Shown here in pieces: positions 1-10,120 of a DNA stretch of 64,000 bases. Each line of letters starts with the position of its first letter. Positions within the stretch are counted from its first letter, which is position 1. The stretch covers positions 1 to 64,000 of the forward strand of contig JBOEGJ010000011.1 in NCBI GenBank assembly GCA_050633365.1, read 5' to 3'. The translations under genes were made by a program, and so were the position numbers. The notes under the pieces were generated by a model. It saw only the letters and a list, made by a program, of their open reading frames with translations. It searched no databases and had not been told where the DNA came from. The stretch comes from Pseudomaricurvus sp050633365 (GTDB lineage: Bacteria > Pseudomonadota > Gammaproteobacteria > Pseudomonadales > Cellvibrionaceae).

Positions 1-660
<660 letters not shown>

Positions 661-686
661 TTATTAGCTCTTGAGTGATCTTAAAA

Positions 687-722
687 AGCCCCGACAGTTT
701 TTAACTGCCGGGGCTTTTTTCT
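687..722 (+). terminator. Rho-independent terminator of the EF-G gene
   Basis: Arms AGCCCCG (687-693) and CGGGGCT (709-715) enclose a second stem CAGTT/AACTG (695-699 and 703-707), and a run of T follows from 715. It sits 27 bases after the EF-G stop codon. The A-rich left side means it may also stop transcription from the convergent diguanylate cyclase gene. Confidence 0.9.
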
Positions 723-759
723 ACCCGCGATTTCTCGCACAGAAGATAAATTTGCCGCC

Positions 760-2583
760 TTAGGCTCCAACCAACACGCAGTTTCGTCCCGCATCTTTAG
801 CGCTGTAGAGCGCCTGATCGGCTCGATCAATAAAACACTCAGAACTGTCGTGGTGCTTGAGTAATGTCACACCCGCACTGAGACTGCAACTGAGCACGTC
901 TCCACTATCGCTGGTAATCTTTGAATCCTCAAAGGAGCAGCGAATTCTATCAACGATTTTCAAGGCCTCGGCCAACGCATCGGTTTTTAACAAGAGCGCA
1001 AACTCTTCACCACCAACTCGAAACGCCATATCTTGCTGGCGAACATTACTGCTAATAATTTGGCTCAGGCGTTTGAGTACCTTGTCGCCAAGTAGGTGAC
1101 CGTAGCAATCATTAAACTGCTTAAAATGATCAATATCAATCATGGCGCATGCCCAAGCCCCCTCTCCACTGACGGACGCCTCCGCAATTAACGTCTTGGT
1201 TTTGTCGTGGAAATAGCGCTGATTAAACAATCCGGTAAGCCCGTCGGTAATACTCAACTGCGCCAACTGCTCGGCCTCCCGCTGCACATCCTTGATTCGT
1301 AGCCCCAGCGCATAGGACATCATCACCATCTCAACCACCATCGCCGCCAGCACGTTAAATCCGATGGGAAAAGGAACGCCCCAGAAAGTGTGCTGAACGC
1401 CTAGACCCAACAGAATAATTCCTGTGCCTAGGGCACCCCACGCCAAAATGAACGGAAAGGCAAAACGATAGCCTTTTAACGTTAAGACAATTGTGGGAAC
1501 CACAATGACCAACGCCGATGCCACCGCCAAACTGTGCTGCAACTTGTGAATGGCCTGATAGACAGGGCTCTCCATCACAAAGTAAGAAATACCTCCGACG
1601 ATCATATTCGACACTGCAACCGCCATCACCAGCGCGCCCTGCCAACGGTTCTGCTGATACAAACGCAGAAACACAACTGTGAACAGCGAACCAAACAGAT
1701 TGGCAACGCCAGCGCTCATGTTGGGCGTCATCACCTGATAGTAGGTCAACCCCCATGTCCGATCTAAGAAAATCATATAGCCGGATATCTGACTCAACCA
1801 CAGCAACATACTGCAGGCATAAGCCACATAGAGTAGATAGGTAATATCACGAACAAAGAAATACAGAATAAGGTTGTAGAGCACCAACCCCAGCACCGCG
1901 CCGATTAATAGCGACGTAATGGCAATCCGAATAGATGCCTCCCGCTGGGCTTGCTGCTGAGTTTGAAGTAGCAAAGGCGCCGCGAGCGGTAGCTGCCCTT
2001 CAACACGCAACAAAAAAGGTCGCGCGGCATCGAACGAAGAACCAATCAGAAACCCCGAGATAGGTGTGCCAGCCGGTAAATCGCCCTCAGCGTGGAGCGA
2101 ATCCAATTGACGCCTATAGCGCTCAACTCCGTCTCGATACTCCGGTATGTAGAGCGTCAACCGAGTCAGGTGCATGACATCTCGAGTCGAAAGAATCCAC
2201 TGCTGCGGCTGATCAGCGGCGCCACTTAATCGAAACGCGAGCCATCGACTTCCACCGACCGTTTCGGTCGCAACAATATCGTCGAAAATCCCTTGCTCGA
2301 ACTCGCCTTTTTGCCACAGCCGAAAGGCGGCCTCCGGTGAAGCCACTGAGTCATCTCGCTCATAGCGCGACACCAACGAAGAAAGATTAATTGAATGTAC
2401 GTTAGCCGTTAACTGATAACTCTGCTGCAGACCTTCATCAGCGCGAACCACAAGCGAAAAACTAAAGATCAACATGCCAAAAAGAGCTACCGCAAGCGGC
2501 GAAGAGTTCCGCAAGCAAAGCCATCGGAGACTCGCGAAAGCTAGGCGAAGGTATTGAGGGGCGACCATAGAGCATAAATCCAT
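760..2583 (-). CDS. Membrane-bound diguanylate cyclase, 7TM-DISM receptor plus GGDEF domain
   Basis: A 607-residue sensor enzyme expected to make cyclic di-GMP from two GTP. The order is an N-terminal hydrophobic signal/anchor, a periplasmic domain of about 170 residues of the 7TM-DISM extracellular type, about seven hydrophobic segments between roughly residues 215 and 420, a short linker, then a GGDEF domain. The active-site motif is GGEEF (524-528). An RxxD inhibitory site, RQQD, lies five residues before it, so product inhibition is expected. The start at 2583 is the first ATG; a second Met at codon 6 is possible. It stands alone, convergent with the EF-G gene and divergent from the heme receptor. 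The ligand of the periplasmic domain cannot be told from sequence. Confidence 0.88.
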   Translation of the reverse strand: MDLCSMVAPQYLRLAFASLRWLCLRNSSPLAVALFGMLIFSFSLVVRADEGLQQSYQLTANVHSINLSSLVSRYERDDSVASPEAAFRLWQKGEFEQGIFDDIVATETVGGSRWLAFRLSGAADQPQQWILSTRDVMHLTRLTLYIPEYRDGVERYRRQLDSLHAEGDLPAGTPISGFLIGSSFDAARPFLLRVEGQLPLAAPLLLQTQQQAQREASIRIAITSLLIGAVLGLVLYNLILYFFVRDITYLLYVAYACSMLLWLSQISGYMIFLDRTWGLTYYQVMTPNMSAGVANLFGSLFTVVFLRLYQQNRWQGALVMAVAVSNMIVGGISYFVMESPVYQAIHKLQHSLAVASALVIVVPTIVLTLKGYRFAFPFILAWGALGTGIILLGLGVQHTFWGVPFPIGFNVLAAMVVEMVMMSYALGLRIKDVQREAEQLAQLSITDGLTGLFNQRYFHDKTKTLIAEASVSGEGAWACAMIDIDHFKQFNDCYGHLLGDKVLKRLSQIISSNVRQQDMAFRVGGEEFALLLKTDALAEALKIVDRIRCSFEDSKITSDSGDVLSCSLSAGVTLLKHHDSSECFIDRADQALYSAKDAGRNCVLVGA

Positions 2584-2694
2584 TTATTGTGACCAACAGT
2601 TTAGTACACCCTTCTCCGTCAAATCGAGGTTTCTGCAACTTCATGCAAAACTAATTAAATCCCCCCTTGGTGACGGTGTTATAAACCCACCTTA

Positions 2695-2723
2695 TTGCAA
2701 GTGATAATGGTTTGCATTAAGAT
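2695..2723 (+). promoter_or_regulatory. Promoter with overlapping Fur-box-like site for the heme receptor gene
   Basis: A -35 like TTGCAA (2695-2700) and a -10 like TAAGAT (2718-2723) are separated by 17 bases. Between and across them lies a 19-bp partial palindrome (2703-2721), GATAATG and CATTAAG around five bases. By eye it matches the classical Fur box at 13 of 19 positions. The site would let Fur block RNA polymerase when iron is plentiful. It lies 38 bases before the chosen ATG of the receptor. The role is inferred from pattern and context. Confidence 0.65.
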
Positions 2724-2760
2724 TGCGATCTAAATCTAGTCACTACCATTGAGAGCCACC

Positions 2761-4944
2761 ATGAAAACCACTCCACTTGCCTTAACCCTGGCAATCGCCA
2801 GCACCACCAGTGCTGCACAAACCGCCACCCCAACCTTTACCTTGGACAAGGTAACCGTCGCCGCAACTCTAACAGAGCAGAAAGTGGCCGATGTCGCCAA
2901 TACCGTGACCGTCATCGATCAAACCGATATCGAGAATAATTCAGCAACCAATATTCGAGAAATGCTCCGCTACGAGCCCGGCGTAGAAGTTGGCTCATCA
3001 GATCGATTTGGCTTGACCGGTTTCAATATTCGAGGCCTTAGCGGCAACCGAGTTAAAATTCTAGTTGACGGCGTAGAACAGGCCAAAGACTTCAATTCAG
3101 GAGGCCCCTACTTGCGCGGCACTCGAAACTTTGTCGACATAGATTCGCTAAAACAAGTGGAAGTCGTCAAAGGCCCCGCCTCTAGCCTTTATGGTAGCGA
3201 TGCTCTCGGTGGCCTTGTCGCCTTCACCACCAAAGACGCGAGCGACTACCTAGCCCCATCGGGTACAGGCAGTGATTTTTACACAAGCATCAAAGCAGGC
3301 TACAACAGTGTTGATCATAGCTTCAATGAAACCCTGACACTGGCCAATCGTCACAACACATTAGAATCACTGTTGGTATACACCCGACGTGACGGTGAAG
3401 AGTACAGTAACTTTGACGACGGTTATGAAGGTGGTCTCGGCAATGATCGAACCCAACGCGATCCGGTGGACTTTTCAAGCGACAATCTACTACTGAAGCT
3501 GGCGTCCCAACTTAATGAGCATCATCGCCTGAGTGTTACCGCTGAATATCAGAGCACACAAAGTGATACTGACCTGCTTTCTCTAGAAGGTCCAAGCTAC
3601 AACCCCATGTTCAATTATTCAGATTACCGCGGTGACGATACCAATACCCGTAAACGTATTGGTTTGAGCCACGACATCAACAAAAGCACGGCGTTGTTTG
3701 ATCAACTTCGCTGGTCTTTGGATTGGCAAGAAAGCACCACCGAACAAATCAGTTACAACCACACCAACTTTGCCGGATACGGTCGACGTAAAATCGACTA
3801 TTCAAACGACGAGCAAGCGCTGCAATTGTCGCTACAGGCGAATAAAGAATTCACCCACCACCTCATCACCTACGGAGCTCAGTATCACGCAAATACCCTA
3901 GAAAATAGTACAGACAAGTACTATCTCGATGGCACTCGCCCCGATGATATTCAGCGCTATACCCCCACCGTCGACGGTGTTACTTGGGGCCTGTTCCTGC
4001 AAGATCAAATTCGCTTAGCTGACGGAAAATTACTACTCACCCCTGGAATACGTTACGACAACTTCACCGCCAAACCCGAAACTGACTCCGTCTACACCAC
4101 CGAGTTTAAAGACCATGAAAGCGACAAATGGACGGCGCGCATAGGCGGCGTATATAGCGTTAACGACAACTATTCACTATTTGCACAAATTAGCCAAGGC
4201 TTCAAAGCGCCAGATTTGGTTCAGCTTTATCGAGAGGATTCTGCCTCCTGGTACCGCGGTTACGTCACCATCGCCAATCCAGATCTGAAACCAGAAAAAA
4301 GCAATGCTTACGAAATTGGTTTCCGAGCGCAGGACACCTGGGGCAATTTTGAGGTGGCGGGTTTCTATAACGATTACACCGACTTCATCAATACCAAAAC
4401 CGACGACATCATGTTCAACGGCCAAACCGTGAGTGCCACCCAATATCAAAACATTGCCAGCGCCACCATCAAAGGTATCGAAGCGAGAGCGTCACTGTGG
4501 CTAGACCAAATCACTTCCGCACCTCTGGGTAGCTCATTGCAGCTGTCCATCGCCTATGCCGACGGAGAAGGAAAAAACAAAGGAGACGCGAGCGACACAC
4601 CTATCGACTCAGTGGCACCACTAAAAGCAGTTATTGGTGCTAACTACGACGCTCCAGAGGGAAGCTGGGGCTCCGCGGTTAATTGGACCTTAGTCGCCGG
4701 AAAAGACAGCAGTGACATCGCCGACGAAACTAACGCTACCACCGCAGGTTTCGGCATCTTAGACATTAACGGCTATTACAATGTAAATAAGCAGCTAACC
4801 ATTCGCGGCGGCATCTACAATCTAACCAACAAAGAATACGCTTTGTGGGAAGATATTCGCGGCAGATCTGAGAGCACAAGTTATTTGGATCGTTACACCC
4901 AACCGGGTCGAAACTTTACTGTGAGCGCAACTTACCAGTTCTAA
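2761..4944 (+). CDS. TonB-dependent outer-membrane receptor of the hemoglobin/heme family
   Basis: A 727-residue receptor with a signal peptide (MKTTPLALTLAIASTTSAAQ), a plug domain (about residues 40-150, with FNIRGLSGNRVKILVDGVEQ and VKGPASSLYGSDALGG) and a 22-strand-type barrel ending in aromatic F. A heme-receptor-like pair FKAP and NPDLKPE is present near residues 480-510, but there is no histidine between the two boxes, unlike classical HemR. An in-frame TTG at 2749 exists. ATG 2761 is preferred because GAGAG lies five bases upstream and a proper signal peptide begins there. It sits next to a Ton system and a CobN/HmuS-like chelatase, which supports heme or another metalloporphyrin as substrate. 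Cobalamin is a less likely alternative. Confidence 0.87.
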   Translation: MKTTPLALTLAIASTTSAAQTATPTFTLDKVTVAATLTEQKVADVANTVTVIDQTDIENNSATNIREMLRYEPGVEVGSSDRFGLTGFNIRGLSGNRVKILVDGVEQAKDFNSGGPYLRGTRNFVDIDSLKQVEVVKGPASSLYGSDALGGLVAFTTKDASDYLAPSGTGSDFYTSIKAGYNSVDHSFNETLTLANRHNTLESLLVYTRRDGEEYSNFDDGYEGGLGNDRTQRDPVDFSSDNLLLKLASQLNEHHRLSVTAEYQSTQSDTDLLSLEGPSYNPMFNYSDYRGDDTNTRKRIGLSHDINKSTALFDQLRWSLDWQESTTEQISYNHTNFAGYGRRKIDYSNDEQALQLSLQANKEFTHHLITYGAQYHANTLENSTDKYYLDGTRPDDIQRYTPTVDGVTWGLFLQDQIRLADGKLLLTPGIRYDNFTAKPETDSVYTTEFKDHESDKWTARIGGVYSVNDNYSLFAQISQGFKAPDLVQLYREDSASWYRGYVTIANPDLKPEKSNAYEIGFRAQDTWGNFEVAGFYNDYTDFINTKTDDIMFNGQTVSATQYQNIASATIKGIEARASLWLDQITSAPLGSSLQLSIAYADGEGKNKGDASDTPIDSVAPLKAVIGANYDAPEGSWGSAVNWTLVAGKDSSDIADETNATTAGFGILDINGYYNVNKQLTIRGGIYNLTNKEYALWEDIRGRSESTSYLDRYTQPGRNFTVSATYQF

Positions 4945-4966
4945 TCGTTCAACACACCCTAGCCCA

Positions 4967-5002
4967 GCCGCCATTAGCCGTGATGTTAATGGCGGCTTTT
5001 TT
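4967..5002 (+). terminator. Rho-independent terminator of the receptor gene
   Basis: Perfect 10-bp arms GCCGCCATTA (4967-4976) and TAATGGCGGC (4987-4996) with a 10-base loop, followed by six T. It lies 22 bases after the receptor stop codon. Confidence 0.93.
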
Positions 5003-5084
5003 CGTTACAAATTGCTCCGCTATTACTTTCCCCTTTTTTACACAGCTCCTCGTTTACCACTTAACCCCTTAAGCATGCACTGCC

Positions 5085-5336
5085 CTATTTCGGCCACGAA
5101 AAACTCAAGAAGACCAGCGCTCCCCGCAGCAACAGCCGATAGCCCCCCTTGAAAGGGAACATATTACTCTCCCACCGATCAGCATCGGTGCTGATCCGGT
5201 CCAGCATATTCCTCTGGGCTCTTTCCTCTGTGCTTCTTTCGGCTGGCACGATTTCCTCTAGAGTATTTTCCCCTGGAGTATCATCTACTGGATGGGCGGG
5301 TTTGGATAACGGAGACTTAACGACATAAGTGGACAT
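5085..5336 (-). CDS. Hypothetical small protein downstream of the heme operon
   Basis: An 83-residue open frame of ordinary composition: a charged, proline-containing N-terminal two thirds, then a short hydrophobic C-terminus (LLLRGALVFLSF). I recognise no family. It lies just beyond the terminator of the chelatase operon and would need its own promoter. No convincing ribosome-binding site is seen; an AGG abuts the ATG. The start lies inside a small inverted repeat (5330-5346). It may be a real orphan, a remnant, or chance. The rest of 5003-5553 holds only the terminator at 5401-5436. Confidence 0.3.
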   Translation of the reverse strand: MSTYVVKSPLSKPAHPVDDTPGENTLEEIVPAERSTEERAQRNMLDRISTDADRWESNMFPFKGGYRLLLRGALVFLSFSWPK

Positions 5337-5400
5337 CCTGTGTCCAGGTAAATCAGGCTATTGAATATGCGACAACACCTTTCCAATAATACTCTCAGAC

Positions 5401-5436
5401 ATAAAAACGCCGACGACGAATGACTTCGTAGTCGGC
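5401..5436 (-). terminator. Terminator of the minus-strand heme/Ton operon
   Basis: The hairpin at 5409-5436 has GCCGAC-ACGAA arms against TTCGT-GTCGGC with one mismatch and a four-base loop. Read on the minus strand it is followed by GTTTTTAT (5408-5401). It lies 118 bases after the stop codon of the chelatase gene. Confidence 0.8.
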
Positions 5437-5553
5437 ATTTAAACAATCGCCTAAGTTACACTATCTCTAGACCTGGCGATACGCCTCAACCCTAGCGATT
5501 AAAATAGCCCGATCATTCCATTGACCTCAGTGAATGACTCGAGCGCCTTCCAA

Positions 5554-8500
5554 TCAAGCAACACCCAAACGTTGAGGACGCATTTGCAACAACATCCCGC
5601 CAATCACAGAAAGTAAACAGAACATTAAACTCCCCAGCAACATGGTGTCCCATTGGTGCTCAGTATCCGCCACCTCAACCTTCTCTAGCTTTTGGCCTTC
5701 CACTTGCTCAACGGCTTTTGACTCTTGGGACAAGGGGTTCGCTGTGAGCTGTTGCTCATTTGCGCTCATCGACGCCGCCAGATCAACCTCGGGTAAACTC
5801 AAGTCCAAGCCGAAGCCTGTCGCCGAAGCCTCGAAGTATTCGCGCAGCTTTTCGTTGTCAACAAACAAATCATGACGATTGGTAAGTTCGGCGAAACGCT
5901 CAACGATCTGCTTCAAGGTTTCGTCAGTTGCCTGCCAGTATCCCTTTCGATTGGCCTCTAGCATTCTCTCGAGCATATCAGCTTGAGATTGCGCATTAAC
6001 CTCTTCGAACCACTCGTTAATACCGAGCTCCAATTTGTCGTCGACATAGACTTCAAAAAACTCTTGCCATTGATCCTCGCGCACCAAATTTGGATCGACA
6101 ACATTCCAACCCCAAAAATTGGTCAAGTTGGACGACATAGTGGTGGCCCCGCTATACCCCTCCTTCATCATCTCTTCGACCCAGCGCTTATGAAAGTTAC
6201 GCGAGCGCAGTTCTTTCGCCATAAAGGTCGCTGCTGATTCAGTTTTTGCGTGATTGGCATCGCGCAAGTTACTGATCATCATTTCTGGGCTTTCGCCATC
6301 AATATTGCGAACAGCCAAAGCCAGAGAACCAAAATACTCGAAGGGATCGTCCGAGGTGATCATGCCGTAGACATTGGATGATCGAGAGAATAACGCCACA
6401 TCGGTTCCCGACAGCTGCTGGGCATACAAATCGATGTCTCGGGCATTGCCCTCGGCGTCGGTGATCGACTCCACCTTTTTACCCCATCGGCTATTATCGG
6501 AGCCATAAAAAAAGCCCATCTTGGAAAGATACAAATCTGAAATTTTTGAATCCTGCTCCCAAGTATCACTGGCAACCACAGCGTCATTCACACCACTGCC
6601 ATATTCACCGGATGCGTTAGAGAAAATTCTGACGGTGGACAAATACTCTGCCTCAGCCTCATCAACTCCCTGAAGCTTCAAGCTTTCGGCAACTTTCTGA
6701 CTATTTTTCCAGACCGAATTATTCTCCTCCTTGAGCTGCGCCACCTGCTCAATAGCCTTAGCCAATCGCTGCATCACATTCGGAAAAGCATCCCTATAAA
6801 GCCCCGTGGCCGACAGTACCACATCAACTCTTGGGCGCTTAAGTTCGCTAGCGGGAATAATTTCCGTTCCGGTTACTCGACCATCTTCACTCCATACTGG
6901 CCTGACACCCATGGCATAAAGCGCCTGAGACTCTAGCACACCATAGTGGCGCATAGTCTCAATTGACCACAAAGAAAACGCGAGCTTGTCCGGATAGCGA
7001 CCGTGCTCTTGATAGTAGTTCGCGATCACCCCGTCAACCAATTCAGAACCCTGCTTGAACGCGGCTTTAGTCGGGACTCGGGAAGGGTCAAAACCGTAGA
7101 GATTAAACCCAGTGGGCACTGCCTCTGGACTTCGCACTGGATCACCACCATTTTTTACCGGTATATACTGCCCGGAAAGCCCCATCATCAAATGATCTAA
7201 CTCTTTGATCTCGGCCAAATCACGGTGCAGTTTTTGAGCTTTTTGCAGCTCTATGATGCTGTCTTCGTCGACTCCCGCCTCCGTCATTTCCTCTGCGCTT
7301 GCGGTTTTGTCCATAACAAAACGTCGCAACGTCTTGAAACCAACCAATTGCGCCAGATCATCTCCGGCCACCTGATTGATGGCACCATGGAAATCCCCGC
7401 CGCCATTGGCATGATGAGAATATTCGTCAGAACTGTTGTTATGATCATGACCATCGCTAGACAAATGCCCTTCGGAATCAAAAAAATCACCTTCGAAATC
7501 AGCAATTTTTGAAGGAAAAGAGCGATCCAACACTTGTAATAAAGTCGAGGTCAGCAGCTCAACTTCAGGAAGTTCACCAAATGAGTGCAAACCCAAAGGT
7601 TGATTCTGGCTGGACAAATCCTCCATGTAATCATGCAATGCATCCAAAAATCCATCAAAGTCGGTAGCTGCTTGCGTCTGACTCCAACCGAAATCAGCAC
7701 AAATACTATTGTCTATGCAGTCGCTGATAATTTGATCAGCGGTTTTTTGCTTAACCCCACCTTCGTCCAAAGACTTGTATTGATGCATTAGCTCATGCAG
7801 ATCGGCAACATCACCCTGCAAACCGGCGGCGGCAAACGGGGGCGTCATGTGCGCCAACACAGTGGCACTGCCACGGCGTTTGGTTTGCATGGCTTCACCC
7901 ACATCATCAACAATAAATGGATAGAGTACCGGCGTATCCCACACCGCCAAGTTACCCTGATCGTAACGTGAAAGCCCTCGCTCCTTACCCGACAAATATT
8001 CCTGAGAACCGTGAGTTCCCAAGTGTATCAATGCATCGCTTTGCCAATAGGTTCTGGCGTAATAGTAAGCGGCCAAATAAAAGTGATTCATTGGCACTGT
8101 GCCTTTGTGGTAAATACGCTGATCCTCATCTTTGTCATCGGATCTCGGAGGCTGCCTCATTACCAATAGGTTTCCGTTGCGCATTCGCGGAATCACAAAG
8201 TAAGCCTCTCCCTCACGCTCGACAACCATAAAGCCCTTGTCTGCTGTTCCCCAGTATTCGTTAATTGGCGCGGTGACATGATCGGGAAGTGTATTAAACC
8301 AAGACAGGTAATCAGCCACTGGCATAAGCTCGGCCAAATCATCCGCCAGCAACTGGTCCAGCTCGAACTCTCGGTAGAACGGCTCGAGTATCGGTTTTAT
8401 TTTGCTGGTGTAATATTCACTATCCACAGCCTTCACTCGATAGCCTTCGGCATTCAAGCGAGCACTTATTGATCGAAGGCTCTCTGGAATATTCAAGAAG

Positions 8501-9723
8501 GACGCGCCCACATCAATGCTCCCCCAAACCATAACCGTCATTTTTTTCTCTGAGGTTGGTTTGTGCTTGAGTTTTGCGATGTTGAGCGCCTTATTGATAA
8601 AATGCTGAAGCTGATAATCAATAGGTGTAGCGCGACCGCTACGCTCATCAATCGCCGCGACAATCATTGGGTCGACAACGCCCGCCCCTTCCGGCAAGAC
8701 CAAGACAAATGGCGTCATACCTGCACTGACACCTTGAGAATCCGCCTCCCAAGTAGCTTGATCCCCGTCAAAGTAGGTTAACCCCTGAAGTACCGGCACA
8801 CCGATTTTTTCGAACTCCGCCTTACGCTTGCTCGCCCAGTGGATATTGCGAAAATTGACGATAACATCGACAAAGGTTTCATCTTGCTGACGAATCAGCG
8901 GGGTGTAATCTGAACTCATGGGACTGAGTTCAAAAAAGAAAGGAACGGCAAGCGCACCGCTTGATTCGATAAGAGTGATCGCTTCGTCAATCACTTGAGT
9001 CTGCGCAGACTCAATCAAAGAGCGTTGCAACAAGACGCCTACCACCGTTGCTGATTCTGCACTGTCGTCATAGCCTTTCCAAGTAAGATAATCATCCAGC
9101 GAAGTGAATGTAAGCGCTTTAGCTTGTGGGTGATAGATCCCCATCTGCGGGTAGATGATCGGCGCTTCTACCGGTTTTTCTGGATCGTCGCTAAGGACGC
9201 GAAAGCGAAGAAAATCAACCATCCGACGAACATTTTCAATGCCGCCATTGCCGTAGTAGTCATGCAACTGCTGCGCCGACTGCTGATCTATGCCGCCCCT
9301 CAAGCGGTCTTGCTCCAGCCAATTGATAGCCAAAAAGCGCACATCGGTCTCACGCTTGAGTTTGTCGACGACGGGTATGTACTTCTCGTAGGTCGATTTT
9401 GACTCTCGCTTAGAAACCCCGTCAAATACCACCAAGCTATAATTCGAAAATAGCGGGTAGGCCGATTCCAACTTAATAGAAGACTCCGTTTTTTGCTCCA
9501 CAATCAATTGCGAAGCTTCTATCCCTGGTAATTGCGAAGCTTCTATCCCTGGAAATAGTGCCACCTGCTCTTTGATGAGAGAAATCTTGGCCTTATTGCT
9601 ATGTGCCGCACTCAAAAACAATATTCGGACTTCGGCGCTGGCGTGAACCGGGCCAACCAACCCCACCAAGCTTGAGATTACAATGAACGCCACTGACAGT
9701 GACGCTTTGATTCGGTTTTTCAT
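5554..9723 (-). CDS. Exported CobN/HmuS-family chelatase, predicted heme dechelatase
   Basis: A 1389-residue member of the CobN/BchH large-chelatase family. It differs from cytoplasmic cobaltochelatase CobN in having a clear signal peptide (MKNRIKASLS to HASA) and a C-terminal membrane segment near residues 1360-1380, so the bulk should lie in the periplasm, anchored to the inner membrane. The family signature LGTHGSQEYLSGK is present. A His-rich insertion with six histidines lies near residues 745-785. An upstream in-frame Met at 9783 is rejected because the signal peptide begins at 9723. It is the last gene of the tonB operon, 91 bases after the DUF2149 gene. No CobS/CobT partners are visible. 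By analogy with Bacteroidota HmuS, it probably removes iron from imported heme; this role is inferred. Confidence 0.85.
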   Translation of the reverse strand: MKNRIKASLSVAFIVISSLVGLVGPVHASAEVRILFLSAAHSNKAKISLIKEQVALFPGIEASQLPGIEASQLIVEQKTESSIKLESAYPLFSNYSLVVFDGVSKRESKSTYEKYIPVVDKLKRETDVRFLAINWLEQDRLRGGIDQQSAQQLHDYYGNGGIENVRRMVDFLRFRVLSDDPEKPVEAPIIYPQMGIYHPQAKALTFTSLDDYLTWKGYDDSAESATVVGVLLQRSLIESAQTQVIDEAITLIESSGALAVPFFFELSPMSSDYTPLIRQQDETFVDVIVNFRNIHWASKRKAEFEKIGVPVLQGLTYFDGDQATWEADSQGVSAGMTPFVLVLPEGAGVVDPMIVAAIDERSGRATPIDYQLQHFINKALNIAKLKHKPTSEKKMTVMVWGSIDVGASFLNIPESLRSISARLNAEGYRVKAVDSEYYTSKIKPILEPFYREFELDQLLADDLAELMPVADYLSWFNTLPDHVTAPINEYWGTADKGFMVVEREGEAYFVIPRMRNGNLLVMRQPPRSDDKDEDQRIYHKGTVPMNHFYLAAYYYARTYWQSDALIHLGTHGSQEYLSGKERGLSRYDQGNLAVWDTPVLYPFIVDDVGEAMQTKRRGSATVLAHMTPPFAAAGLQGDVADLHELMHQYKSLDEGGVKQKTADQIISDCIDNSICADFGWSQTQAATDFDGFLDALHDYMEDLSSQNQPLGLHSFGELPEVELLTSTLLQVLDRSFPSKIADFEGDFFDSEGHLSSDGHDHNNSSDEYSHHANGGGDFHGAINQVAGDDLAQLVGFKTLRRFVMDKTASAEEMTEAGVDEDSIIELQKAQKLHRDLAEIKELDHLMMGLSGQYIPVKNGGDPVRSPEAVPTGFNLYGFDPSRVPTKAAFKQGSELVDGVIANYYQEHGRYPDKLAFSLWSIETMRHYGVLESQALYAMGVRPVWSEDGRVTGTEIIPASELKRPRVDVVLSATGLYRDAFPNVMQRLAKAIEQVAQLKEENNSVWKNSQKVAESLKLQGVDEAEAEYLSTVRIFSNASGEYGSGVNDAVVASDTWEQDSKISDLYLSKMGFFYGSDNSRWGKKVESITDAEGNARDIDLYAQQLSGTDVALFSRSSNVYGMITSDDPFEYFGSLALAVRNIDGESPEMMISNLRDANHAKTESAATFMAKELRSRNFHKRWVEEMMKEGYSGATTMSSNLTNFWGWNVVDPNLVREDQWQEFFEVYVDDKLELGINEWFEEVNAQSQADMLERMLEANRKGYWQATDETLKQIVERFAELTNRHDLFVDNEKLREYFEASATGFGLDLSLPEVDLAASMSANEQQLTANPLSQESKAVEQVEGQKLEKVEVADTEHQWDTMLLGSLMFCLLSVIGGMLLQMRPQRLGVA
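9506..9553 (-). repeat. In-frame 24-bp tandem duplication inside the chelatase gene
   Basis: Two adjacent 24-base copies (9506-9529 and 9530-9553) differ only in the last base. They encode a doubled eight-residue unit, PGIEASQL, shortly after the signal peptide. The near-identity at DNA level suggests a recent slippage event. The reading frame is kept. Confidence 0.9.
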
Positions 9724-9814
9724 GAAAGGAACTTCTCTTATAAACTCTAATGGCAAACACCAATCGCAACTTAGATGCCGCAACCGGTACTAGTACAAGC
9801 CTGTTAACAAAAAA

Positions 9815-10120
9815 TCACTCGGGGATATAGACCATTGAGCCGTCCGCAAGCCGATACGCAACCCCCGCCTTTACACCATCACCAGAGCCAATATCGCCGT
9901 TGGATTTGTAGCTCTCGATGGTTTCGCCATTTTTGATGATCATCTCCATATCAGGTTTACCTGCGTTTTTGATGACCGTGACATTTTCCGCCAGAAATGG
10001 ATTCATCGGATTCTGTGCAATGGCGATCAACAGCGCTGCAACTAGCACCAAAAAAACGTCAACCAGATTCACCACTGACAGAGCGGGGTTGATTCCCTCA
10101 TCTTCATCAAGCAGTCGCAT
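9815..10120 (-). CDS. DUF2149 family membrane protein (HmuV-like)
   Basis: A 101-residue protein with the DUF2149 opening MRLLDEDEGINPALSVVNLVDVF, one transmembrane segment at about residues 20-40, and a C-terminal soluble tail. In topology it resembles ExbD/TolR: short cytoplasmic N-terminus, one helix, periplasmic domain. The ATG at 10120 has AGGAG nine bases upstream and overlaps the end of the preceding proton-channel gene by 14 bases, so the two are probably translated together and may form one complex. DUF2149 genes accompany HmuS-type chelatases in Bacteroidota heme loci, as far as I recall. The function is not established by this sequence. Confidence 0.8.
   Translation of the reverse strand: MRLLDEDEGINPALSVVNLVDVFLVLVAALLIAIAQNPMNPFLAENVTVIKNAGKPDMEMIIKNGETIESYKSNGDIGSGDGVKAGVAYRLADGSMVYIPE

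Noticed and set aside
5554..9723. Reading the CobN-like gene as a B12 cobaltochelatase
   Set aside because: It has a signal peptide and C-terminal anchor, no cobS/cobT or other B12 genes nearby, and Ton/DUF2149 neighbours, so a heme role fits better.
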